The translations under genes were made by a program, and so were the position numbers. 64,000 bases of DNA from Lineus longissimus (taxonomy: Eukaryota; Nemertea; Pilidiophora; Heteronemertea; Lineidae). Below the pieces are notes generated by a model that ran no database searches, was not told where the DNA came from, and worked only from the letters and a program-made list of their open reading frames with translations. The stretch lies in contig NC_088319.1 in assembly GCF_910592395.1 (NCBI RefSeq), forward strand, positions 16,800,001 to 16,864,000, read 5' to 3'. Position 1 is the stretch's first letter. The number at the start of each line of letters is the position of its first letter. This document shows, piece after piece, positions 13,061 to 24,480 of the stretch.

Positions 13061-13879
13061 ATCACTTGATACTTCTATCCAGTGGATATCGACTGGTATA
13101 CTTTCACTATTAGTAGATGGAGAGTTCCGTTGCATTGTACTTAACAAGAGAACAACTTCCCACTTGTAAGAATGGGAAAATAATCGGGACCCTATGATCT
13201 GGCCTACAAGACAGAAAGATGCATCGAATCAAGAGCTTTCCATAGAATGGTCATGTTAATATGATTACAATTGGTACCATCAGAGAGAGTTGAGCAATAT
13301 TTGTACCACATAGTTGGCTCGACAAGGACGCCAGCCAGCATAACATGTGAACTACTTGGAGTCAGTTGCAGAATAACGTGTGTAAGGTTTCTCTTCATTC
13401 AAATGGGAGAATTTTCCATTTTGTAAAGGTTTTATCTTTCCATTGGGAATATTCGCCATATGAAGCTATCCTCTATTGGAATATATTTCCCCTATCTAAA
13501 AGCCAGGGCATGTAAATATCAAGCAATTTACAATGAATGAGTCACTTGATGCACATTGATACAATGATGACTGATGTGAGAACCGTGATGGGAGAAACCA
13601 ATAAAAGTATTTGATAAGAGTCAATTACACGTGGTAGAATGAGTCAAGCGCTGAACAAATTCACCAACGGAACCTTATTGGCAGGCCAGATATTATGGGT
13701 CTGCATCTCATTATAGTGATAGAATAAATAAACAACGGCACGTTCACAGCAAATCTTCTTTATATCCTATAGAGAACTAAGGGAGATGTCGTAAAAAATG
13801 GATGTAGATTGGATATACTTTGGATCTACAATGACTGAAGATTCGCCTGTTTTGGTGTGTGTTTTTTCTGTCGCTGTAA
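13061..13879. other. Intergenic, nothing recognised
   Basis: AT-rich sequence with only short frames. Confidence 0.45.
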
Positions 13880-14900
13880 CGATGTACAAATGGCCGCTTA
13901 CGTCATTACAGCATTAGTCCCGCCATGTTCGCCAGCATAGCAACAGCATCTATCAAAAAAAGCAATAGCCACTGCTAATCTGTCTCTCCAAATAGCCAGC
14001 TGATTTGCCTTGTCAACTGATGCAAGTGCTGTTGACCATTACACAACGATCATTAGTCTCAGCTGCAATGCTAACTGGTGAAATAATCGTGTCACCGCAA
14101 AAAAGTCGTTGACAATTTCTCTCTTTTTGACCGATGCAAATGATGTCGCCATGATACATTTACAATTAGCCTTGATATCCTGAGCAACAACAAATCTTTC
14201 CATGGAGCTGTGTGATCACATGAAGGCAAAAAAGATGCCGACGAAATGTGATCCGACTCCTCAATCATAAAACCTTTTCTGCTTTGTCAACCATCTCACG
14301 GTTAGGCTAATACTGCTTGACCTACAGGATGCAAATAGACGTCATTATTTACATCGATGGCATTAGCCTCATTCTGCAGTGTGCTGACCAGTGAGGTAAT
14401 CAATCACTGCAAAAAGCTGATATGCACTGGCAAAAACTAATCTGGCGACTAAATTGGACAAATGTTCCAATCGCCTATGAAAATGACATCAGCATACTAA
14501 CGCTAGCGCTAACATTCCTGACCCGACAAGAGCCAACAGGACTACCTTTACGCTCACCACAGTAAGCATTAAACTCAGACGTGAGCAGCAATGCTGGCCA
14601 TTCACTAAGGTAATGATACTGGCAAAAGAAGACAAATACCGACATTAAGTGCAACGAGTTTTGCAAATCACCAATGACCGTGACATTTGCATGCTGCTGC
14701 TTAGATGTCCAATCCGACCAATGCAAAGCAGTTCATCATCACCATAGCACAGCTACATGTAGCATTGTCCGTGTATGTGCTGCATTGCTAGCTAGCCGGT
14801 GAGTTAATCGTATCACTGCAAAAAAAGTAGCTGGGCAAAAACTGATGTAGTTGGTAATGGTGGACACTAATCACTGCTGGAATATTGAAATTGGGCGCGA
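13880..14900. repeat. Old, strongly diverged long-period tandem series
   Basis: A block beginning CATTAGTCTC or similar, containing a CTGCA(A/G)TG-like stretch, then (T/C)(G/T)AGNTAATC, then CACTGCAAAAA, recurs at about 14051, 14361 and 14763. A related start lies near 13912. GATGCAAAT phrases recur at 14142 and 14328, between blocks. Spacings are about 310 and 400 bp. The copies are heavily mutated. Confidence 0.55.
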
Positions 14901-15939
14901 GAAAAAGGATGTGGTCTGTCGGCGTGACACTTGTGCAGGAAACGGACAGGTACATCTACTGCCTCTGCAGTAAACAGAAGATTCTGTTTTTTTGTAGAGA
15001 CAGAAAATATGACTGAGGGACGGTTAAAGCGGTATTGTTGTGTTTTGTCAGGTATGTATTCTGATGAGGCATGGTAGCATACAGCCGCATCCTATACCAC
15101 TCTGGTTCAAATGGGTCCGGGATGGCAACCAGCCTAATCATCACTACACACTTACTGGGAACAGGCTATTGGAAATAGACCGACGGTCTTCCTGCCTCCT
15201 CATTTTTCCAGGCTCCCCAGTTCGGCAAAGAGGTCGGAGTGAAAAATGAAATTACAGAATACGTATATGTAGGGACCTTATTAACGCCGCCAGCTCCAAA
15301 ACGAACTCGTTTAAAAATGTAGTGAGCACTTCGAGGCTCTCATGAATAGTGGCAACCACTTCTGGTTATCACCCGGAAATCTCATCCAATAGCAATTATA
15401 TAGTACTTCGGCACTGTACTACGAGTTGAAGAGAATTGGTTCACAAGGCAGCGAATGTTTCGACAACATTGAGCCTTTCACCAACACGAGCCTGTTTTGC
15501 ATCCACAGTAAGGTTGAACATCAGGCGGCCATGATGAGGCGATGAAACGCATTTAGATAAGCTTATACAATAAACTTTGCAGCAACAATAGTTACCTAAA
15601 AGATACAAGAGAATAGAGATTTCATCATAATATGCCAGAATGCCATGAGGAATTTAGCCAAAGGCAAAATCGATGGAGACACAGATCGAGGCAACTGAGA
15701 TCGATGGAAAACAGACATATAGAATATTGAACAAGCACAAAGATTTGTTTTTTAAATATTTGAATATTTGTTGAACTTTGTTTAACTTCATCAAAACTTC
15801 CAGTTTTGATATTATCAACCGAAATACATTTTGAATCACTTAGGCAGCCAGAAATGGTAAACAGGGGGATTGCATTCATGTCATGGCATGATGGTTATAA
15901 CCTCTGCACCGTAGTGGCACATGTACGAGCCAAGATGTA
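14901..15939. other. Intergenic, nothing recognised
   Basis: Short frames on both strands, none with recognised features. Confidence 0.45.
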
Positions 15940-16365
15940 CACATATAGCGTGACTGCAGCGCAGAGGGGTTGCAATCACGGCATGATGAGGGCAGCAGTG
16001 GCAGCGCAGAGGTAACAGGACCAGAGGCCAAGAAGCCACGTCACGGCATGATGGCGGCCGCACTGCAATGCACTGCGGATCACGCGGAGGCAAAGCGCCA
16101 GAGGAAACAGACCCAGAGGTCAAGAAGCCACGACACGGCATGATGGCGGCCGCACTGCAATCAGAGGCCAAGAAGCCACGACACAGCATGATGGCGGCCG
16201 CACTGCAATGCACTGCGGATCACGCGGAGGCACAGCGTCAGAGGCAACAGACCCAGGAGCCAAGGAGCCACGTCACGGCATGATGGCGGCCGCACTGCAA
16301 TGCACTGCGGATTACGCGGAGGCACAGCGCCAGAGAAACAGACCCAGAACCCAAGGAGCACGATC
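15940..16365. repeat. GC-rich minisatellite, 92-bp unit with one 48-bp short unit
   Basis: GCATGATGGCGGCCGCACTG recurs at 16046, 16138, 16186 and 16278, giving spacings of 92, 48 and 92 bp. The long unit adds GCACTGCGGATCACGCGGAGG and a CAGAGG/ACAGACCCAG stretch; the short unit lacks them. Looser copies of the CATGATG core occur from about 15887. Low stop content opens frames on both strands, so encoded peptides are probably by-products. Each unit carries GCGGCCGC. Confidence 0.9.
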
Positions 16366-19300
16366 ACTGATAACAAACTCTCTTCGTGGTTGGAAGGAGA
16401 GATTGAATTTGTTGTGAATACCTCTGATCGGTATTTGCGTGTTTTTGTTATGATATCAATACGCTTGTGATGAGCTTCCGGGCGCAGATAGAACCTGTCG
16501 ATACGATGAGTGCTCAGCAAAGGATGGGTGATGCATTTGATCTGACAGGTTTAACCCATATTGTTTAAGCAGAAGTGGATCAGAAAAAATAGTACATGAA
16601 ACCCTGGTATAAAGATATTTAAAACCTGTTTTTTTAGCCAGTGTTATTTTCCAGATTACTCAAGTGCTAACTTAAAGATATGAACAGTTTTCAAACGTTT
16701 TCTTTTCCAGCGAGCGCAGCGGTCTTAAAACATGTTCAATAAGATGAGGTTATTTTCAACGGCTTTACCTGTGAAGTGTTTTTAGCGAGTTCACTGGGTC
16801 TAACCTGATTTGGATCGATTTCAAATAAAATCAACTCAAGAATTTTCAAATAACCTGACGTCTTCCACCTCAGAGTCAGCATAAATTCAAAATTTAAACT
16901 TGGATTTCAAGTATTGTCTTCTTGTAGGCTCATATGATAATAGAGGCCAGGATGATTATTCCTTGATTTTGATCCAATGATATTCTGTGATTTCGAATAG
17001 TGCACATCATGATCAAGAGCATTTGAAACCGCCGTACAAATATTAACAATTTGGCAAAAGAAGAATTTCAAAGATTTTTTTTCAAACTGGGATTTCAAAC
17101 GAATTCTCGTGTTCAGGTATAGAGCGGGTGTTGGTTTCACAAAACGATTATAGCCTGGTATGAAGCGTAAACTCGTATCTACAAGATCATCCGATTTCAG
17201 TCGAAAAGTTTGTTTTTAAAACCACTTTTTACATGTTTTGTCGCGACGTCTGAGCTATTGGAATCTCAAAGATTACTCCAGAGGTTTTAGAGTTATCTTG
17301 GGTTCTCATAGCTTTGGTTTTGTTCGCTCTGCTATCCTAGGATGACTTTATCTTTGCTTTTACATTCTCTTTCGATGACTGTGAGTGAATGTGAGTACAG
17401 TTTTTTAAAAGTGAGACACGAGTCAGATTTTGATGCGGTGAGTTTTCAAGGAAATCTTCCAAAGACACAGTGACTATTTTGACATCAAAATAAAGCACAC
17501 ACAAAGATTTCTTGACAATGTTTCAAATGTTTCATGATGAAGACATCGCAGACAGAGCAAGCACTAGTAACTATGTTTGACATTAACACGAATACAACAT
17601 GTCAGAGCAACAAAATAATAAGCAACACTGCCAATCACAATACACCTTTTCGCTCTCAGCTTTGATAGCGAGAACATGAAAGTGCCAAAAGGTGTAAAAA
17701 AGCAATGCTGTCTATAGAAATAAGAACAATCGACCAGCATCGCTCTGACGTTCGATAACCGCCCCTGGCACAACCCAACAATCAAATTCCAATATGTAAA
17801 ACTGAGTCACGAAAGGACTGAGGGAAGATTATCGAACTTGCTCAAAGCGTTATCGATTTGTGGATTTGTTCTGTGTTTTATTCATCATCTAATGGATTGC
17901 CATTCTAGAGATTATTGATTAGATATTATTCTGAGTGTCTCTGAAAGGAACGAGTGGGCTGGAACAAATCTGATGAAACTTTCTTCAATCTTGTTCCGTC
18001 AATCATTTGTGCCAAAGTTTATCATAATATTATTTTTGTTGTAGTCAACTTCCAAAAACCTATTACAAAGATTTTTTGGTATTTCACATAGGAATTTACA
18101 CCCGTTTGTCACGATAGTCAACCAAAGATGTAAGATTCCATCAAAGGTATGTATGATAAACGTCTAGACACCCAGTGAAATCCATAATCATGACCATTCT
18201 TAAGTCGGAGTTCCCTCATACAAAAGCCCTGTCCGGAAACGAGTCACCCTGATAAGAAGGAAGCAGCCGTAACCTCAGCTGGTAATTCAATAACTCCCCT
18301 AAAAACTAGTCACGACCATGTTTTGTTCTTACTTCTTCTACTTCTTCCCCACATCACGAAATCTGATCAAAAACCGATCGAACGAGCAAATATAATATCT
18401 GATGGCCCATCAATATCGCGGAGAAATACTATAGCTCCCTATTTGCTAAACCAATTATGTAGACGCCATTTTTGGACACCTGATCTGTTGACGGGAGACG
18501 GTGGAAGAGGATGCGATGGATTAGAAGAACTCGACATGGTATTGTTTAGCACTAGAAGGACTTGCGTTACAGCAATTCAACAGCAACATACGTCCTGTTA
18601 CGGGGTATCTTGTCTTTTTTGGCCCCATTGGACAACCTATGGCACAGCGGAGCGCAGTTGTGTGCGTCCACAAAATGCTGTCGGCAAAACTGTGAAGATG
18701 ACGCGATGTTTTCAAAATAGTTGTTTCGTGCATCTACCAAGCGGTTTAAGTTGTTGAGGAAGGGAAACATGGTGCCGGTATAATCATTGACTGCTTCTGA
18801 GACTGAAGGCAAGGCCAGCATTTGGGCTTCAACGTGTTCACAAACAAGAGTTGCAAAGTGATATAAAAAGATTCTACATAAATCAGAAATAATACTTATG
18901 CTTTAAACTAAAAAAAATAGACCACTTAAAAATTCAAAATCCAAAATTAAAATTCAGCAAAATTAAAAATTAAAAATTTCCATTTGACACGTTCTTTTCT
19001 TAGCTCGAACCTCGCTTAAACAAATAAATCGATTCCATTCTCTCATGTAATCCACCGCAGAAAATTGACATTCTCATCAATTCAAAGTGATTTTAAAAAT
19101 GAAAATAATTCCTTATTATGAAAATTGCAAAAAAATGCCATGCGACACATTTGTCTGACATTGAAAAAGAACGAAACCTATCGAGAGATTCTGCATAATA
19201 GAACATCGCAAATAGAAGAAATCTATCCCTCAGGCAAAATTAATAATTATCGGAATCAATGTGACACGACAATAGTGAAAGCGAAGAGTTCTTATTGCCC

Positions 19301-21455
19301 GAGGCGGATTTTAATAATGGAGGAAAGGGCAGGAAGGTTTTGTCGTTTGCGGATTGTTTTTTGTTTGAAGGAATATTTGATTTATCTAAAAGACTACATT
19401 TTATTGTATATAAGCCCGGCTGATGGAGGTGGAGCTGGGTAAAGAATCCCAATAAGAGTCTAGTCAAAATCTTATTCCTTATATTTTGTACATTATTTTG
19501 GAGATTCTCTTCTAAGAACAGTAAAAAGCTTTTCTGTTTTGTATGAACATGTGAACAAGTACATTATTCAATCATAAGAAGATTCTTGGAAGATTCTCAC
19601 TTGATCTCAAATATGAATTAAAGAATATTCTTAAGATTTCATGTGTACCGTATACAAAACTGATTAAAGATACATTTATTGACTTAAACTGAGATTCGTA
19701 TCGGACTTTTCTATCTGGGATGGGCGTTATCTCATGCGAGAGAGGTTTGGGAGAACTTCATGCATTTTGCTTCTTAATCGAGCAGCGGAAGCACATTAAA
19801 CATCACAGATACAAACGATGTACGTACCCTGCAGTGACGATAAAAATCACGAATGATAATATAGACACTGAGGCCCATCATGAAAGTTTTATAGTCTACA
19901 GTTTCATAGCGACTGCAATGCATGTTAGTTCAGCAATCTCATTATTTATCAACAAACAGAGTCTATTTGTAGGCCGCTGACCCACTAAGTAGCATTATCG
20001 ATCAGGAAATTACAGCAAATTGCTTTTAATCTGCTGAACAATATATTGTTAATATCGGTGTCATTTGATGTGGTATGACAATCAGCGATTTTTCACAGGC
20101 TGTCCTGAAACCGCGGATGAATCACTCTTATGAAAACTGTCAAAAGAAGGTTCATGGTACGCTCATACTTGAGGTAGGACCAGGCCGATTTCTACTAACG
20201 TCGTTAAGGCTATCCACAGACGGCATAGGCCTGTTAGCAGTATCCCTTTCATTATCAAACATGACGATTAAGTGCCCCCCCCCCCCTCTCTACCCTACAT
20301 CAAGGTAGTTAGACAACCATGACAGGAGTAACGTAAAACTTCTTATTCAGGTTTCGACAAATGCCTGAACTGAAAGTATCTGAAATAATGTTCCCTATTT
20401 GAAAATCAGACATAACACACATATGATATAACATGACATAATACATACTGACGCGCGACATACTAACAGCCCCTTATGTAACACACTACAAAGGCATGCC
20501 AAGGAGGGCATAAGCATTTATCTATCGCCAATACCAAAATTAATGGTCTATCAAGTAGAAATGTACCTTTATATTCGCCTTGAATGAAAAACAGACTAAC
20601 ATCTAAAACAGACACGAACTGCTAACCTGCATTACATACCTTTATTTTATCAGATTTAGATCCAAGCGAATTCACTTGATATTTCACTAAGATATCCGAG
20701 TTATATCGATTGTAATATCCTCTCTACAACGTAGTCCAGAGTGAACTCTCATGCCATGTGTCGACTGCCAGGATCTGGCTCGATAATTTAGTTCTATAGT
20801 CGTTAATAAACGGCGTGGTGGTACTGCACGAATGTTGCAGGAGAGTAGTTACAGGTTAGTGCCGTCCGTTGAATAGAAAGTCCCTGTTACAATATAGGCG
20901 TTTGGCATGTTGGCAACATCAGGCCATATATTTATCAATTTCATGCAAGGCCTAGTCGTCTTGACGGGAGATCTACTCAGTCCAGCTATGGTAAGCACAT
21001 ACAAAAAGATCGGATGGCCAGCAATTATAGGGATAACATTTCACATGTCCATCAAGTAGCATGGAGAGGGCATTCCTGTGCGTGTTGAGTACCACAATCC
21101 GGTCACAAGCGTTAAGCCCACATCATCGGGCAAGCAAATTCATTCTAAACGCGACGTTCAAAACACAGCAGTAAAAAGTGTTTTGCGTCCTTTCCAGCTG
21201 CTACAAGTGTTGTTGAAGTGCCCTTAAGGTTCCACTGCTCATTAACCAGGCTCTCACAAACTCTCCACCAGAAGCTGATGTGCCTGCATATGTACGAGGG
21301 CCATTTCAAATCGATATCAGTGAAGATGTGTGCAGCGCACTCTTGGCTAATCCAAATCAATGCTGGGTCAGGCCCCTGGATGGCGTCCAAGGGTTATCGA
21401 AATATAAATATATGTACATGAATGAATAAAAAAAGTAAACGAAGAGAAAAACATG
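16366..21455. other. Gene desert with A/T-rich low-complexity tract
   Basis: No supported gene. At 18.9-19.0 kb there is an (AAAATTAAAAATT)-like tract. A run of 12 C occurs at 20275-20286. A 145-codon open stretch at 18.3-18.8 kb has frames open on both strands and no recognisable domain. Confidence 0.45.
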
Positions 21456-21528
21456 TTGCGGATACACGGAGAGTCGAACCCGTGACTACCAGATCAAAGT
21501 CCAGCATTCTAACCTTAGAACCACGATA
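21456..21528 (-). pseudogene. tRNA-Gln-like relic or tRNA-derived SINE head
   Basis: Reading the minus strand, GGTTAGAATGCTGGACTTTG matches the D-arm to anticodon region of animal tRNA-Gln (anticodon TTG in the CTTTGAT loop). It is followed by a B-box-like GGGTTCGACTC. The 5' seven bases do not pair with the 3' end, and the T stem is displaced, so a functional tRNA is unlikely. No terminator-length T run follows directly. Confidence 0.4.
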
Positions 21529-23265
21529 TACTGATAATACTATATTGATATTTATTGATTGTGAAACCACGATTGATTTGACTGAGCGAGAATATGGCAA
21601 TAAACCAGTAAATAATATCCATGATCACGCGAGGGCAGCGTCAGCTAGATGACGAATGCTGGCGTTGAATACCACCAAGACAGGTATATTCTCAATGACA
21701 CCCATTCACTCCGACACCCATTCACCCAAGTCTTCAACTGTAATTAATCCACAGGGAGAGATAGTGAGTGTTACATCTATTCACGCCTGGCAATAAAAGT
21801 AACAAATATCGCACAATCATTGCCAAAGACCGTCATATCCACCAATATAATATTATGTTGAAGCCCATCTATCCTCTCCTTAACCAGGTTGTTACATTCG
21901 GACAATGGCTCCTCATCCCATCTGTATCAATGGTTGATTTCATTCATTCTGGTAAGTGCGAGCATGGTGATTTATCACGAGTAGTCGCCTATCCTTCCTT
22001 TATTGCTCGAGTTGGTCCATATAAACCCCAAATCGGCCAACCAATGCTTCGACAACCGGAGGGTGCTCCTCGGATAACTGGGATATCAGTGATGAAAGCC
22101 ACAGACAGCCTTGATGATCAAACCCCTGCGTTAAACCTGTTGTCCAATTTCTCTAGCCTGGCCCCGTCCAGAGACTCAAAGACAAAGCACAGAACACAAT
22201 CGGGATAAAGTTTTTATCATATTTTGCCGATGCATTTTGATACACTCGCTAAGCTTATGAGATCAACTATCGTCTATTCTCTTCCCAGGATAGACAAAGA
22301 AGAAATGACACTTTGAAGTGAACGTTCCTTTTTTTATCAAGTATGTCTCATGTATACGACTATGAAGTCCTTCTTTCATAAACGATGAACTTAGAAACTG
22401 CCGATCAACACAAAAGGTCACGTGATATCAGGGGGCGTTACTTTTCGATAGAAAATAGCATGAACTAGACTATCAATATGCTATCATCTTTAAAAGGCGT
22501 ATTGTCTCTTGCCTCGATCCGTTAAAGGTATTTGTCGCTTTTATCTCTTGGGAAATACGCACAAAGCTTTCATCCAGGGTAACACGATTATGTAAAGAAG
22601 ATACATGTACATGTATCTATTGCATCAGAAAAAGACTGTACGATAGCTCACATGGTTAATGCTAGCGGGCTCAACGCTAAGTGTCAGGCATTCGGCCCCG
22701 ACGACAGTCTACTACGCACATCCAAACACGCTACAGGAACGCCAACCTTCTGTCAATGTAAAGTTCAACAGCCATCGTAACTGTCGCCCTGGGAGCTGAT
22801 GGTACAGGGCGAAGGAATGGACATGCCACTACCCTTTCGAAATGCGAGTACGGCATCGAATTTCGGAATAGGACTCCAGAAGAACGCACGTATGTACCAA
22901 ACCCACGCAGTAATAGCGCTGTGAACATGCTACAACCAGTTGGTCCGGTTGTAGTGTATCTACGTTGTTTGTACATGTACTTTGTTATTTTCAATAAGGA
23001 GCCAAGCACTATGATGCCGTAGAGAGACACAGAAAGCTTATTCGTTTTTCTTCTCAATTCTGCCTTCATCTGATGCGCTGACGTCAATGTCTCCGATAAC
23101 AAAATAAAAACACATTGCCAAATGCATAATCCATCTGATCGACGCTAACTGGAGCGAACGGGAAAACAGATAATTAAGCCCGAGGCAGGAAAAACCTATA
23201 ATGCGAAAGACTGCGAAAAGAATGCCGATGCCATATAAAAGATTTAGGTAATTTGTTTTTGCTGA
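21529..23265. other. Intergenic, nothing firm
   Basis: A 147-codon plus-strand frame (21768-22208) and a 124-codon minus-strand frame (22731-23102) show no recognised domain. A perfect 18-bp palindrome, GATACATGTACATGTATC, occurs near 22600-22617. Confidence 0.4.
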
Positions 23266-23728
23266 TCAACGAAACTTGTACACGGCAGGTGGGAGTGACT
23301 CGTGACGGTGAATGTATTGCGCGAATTCCACATACTGAACTCCGTGGCCTCCGCCGGTTCCCGGGTCGGAAAGCTGGGCAATGGCAATACATCGAGGGTC
23401 AAGATGGAATTCAATGGCGGGTTTTCTTTCGATTGCACTCGATATCTTCGACGTGAAGTTCCCGTATACATATTGAAGTTCTTGCACCAACATTTGGCTA
23501 GAAGCAACGGGGAACGCCAGCTAAAGCTGTTATTACTGTACCCCTGACATGTTTCTTCTACGGCAGCCTCTCTAATGACATGGAGTCAATCCGGCGAGAT
23601 ACCCTTGGCTTCTGGGGCACTGCCCACTTCGATGGCCTGGGCTTATCGATTCCTCTACTTACGGGTTCGCCTCGGGTCGAATGGCTATTACCATCAGAGC
23701 GATGTGCCTGGCGGGGTCGTGGCCCATG
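23266..23728 (-). CDS. Candidate two-exon C-terminus of an unrecognised protein
   Basis: Two minus-strand exons fit together. The first, 23728-23663 (66 nt), has acceptor CCCCTTAG and donor GTAAGT. The second runs 23497-23266, with acceptor GCTTCTAG and stop TGA. The intron is 165 bp, and two bases (CC) left by the first exon are completed by one base of the second, so the frame is kept. The joined frame gives about 98 residues with a HIALMVIAIRPEANP segment, a DPGTGGGHG glycine-rich turn and a C-terminus AVYKFR. Composition is globular, not low-complexity. I do not recognise the family. The upstream end is not resolved, and up to five frames are open across the second exon, so part of the signal may come from base composition. 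Confidence 0.35.
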
Positions 23729-23819
23729 CTAAGGGGACTTATCTATGAAATCAATTACTAGTACCGAACATGTATTCGTAAAGATGCAAGATACATGTAT
23801 CACATTCCCACTACACATT

Positions 23820-24480
23820 TGTCAAATTGTATTGGCTGGTGATAGTGGGGGACCATTACCATTAATCGTTCGATAGCCTTTACGCGACTTTATTGGTAAA
23901 GTAGGAGATGGTTTTAAGGCCATGTAAAGGATCTCCCCGCGAGCCTGACACTGCCTGATGAGGCCATGGGCGAGAAGTGTTATCGTGGCCTTTCGGTAAA
24001 AACCAACTCAGGATAACGTGATATTCCACTTTAAAATTATCATGGAATCCCCACCACCTTGGAAGCTGTATCCCACCTTTGATCATGAACCGAGCATAAT
24101 GATTATGATGGACGACAAAGGCGGTTTATCAACGTCTCAGACCATTAAGCCCTGAGCTTGGCACACAGAACTTCAAAGCGATCAGTTAATGGCTGTCAGA
24201 CTGTCAGACTGGTTAGGAAGCAGAGTTCGGAGGTTGTATAGTCGTCAGCCTCGATAGATCTGTCGAATGTTTTGATGGTGGGGAAGTCATTCTATCAGAT
24301 GGAGATCATCTTGCAGCCTTCTCAAGACATTTTTGTCGAGAAATGCGTTTGCAGGGAAGGAAGGTAGTTCAAGGATTTAGTCGGCGTCGGTACAGGCATT
24401 GAAGATGCCACGATCAAACATAGCAAACAAGGTCAAGAGGGTGTTCACGTCAAGGAACTCCTAACCAATTCAGCACATAG
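23820..24480 (-). pseudogene. Decayed coding-like sequence upstream of the 23.3-kb exons
   Basis: On the minus strand one frame from about 24465 downward reads as protein-like for long stretches (for example VNTLLTLFAMFDRG, then NAFLDKNVLRRLQDDLHLIE) but is cut by several stop codons. Another stretch near 24005-23830 reads TLLAHGLIRQCQARGEILYM. Either this is a decayed gene or transposon, or real short exons lie within it that I cannot join. No family is recognised. Confidence 0.25.

Noticed and set aside
16068-16520. Overlapping open frames on both strands in the GC-rich minisatellite
   Set aside because: Openness on both strands follows from repeat composition and low stop content; no conserved frame can be argued.
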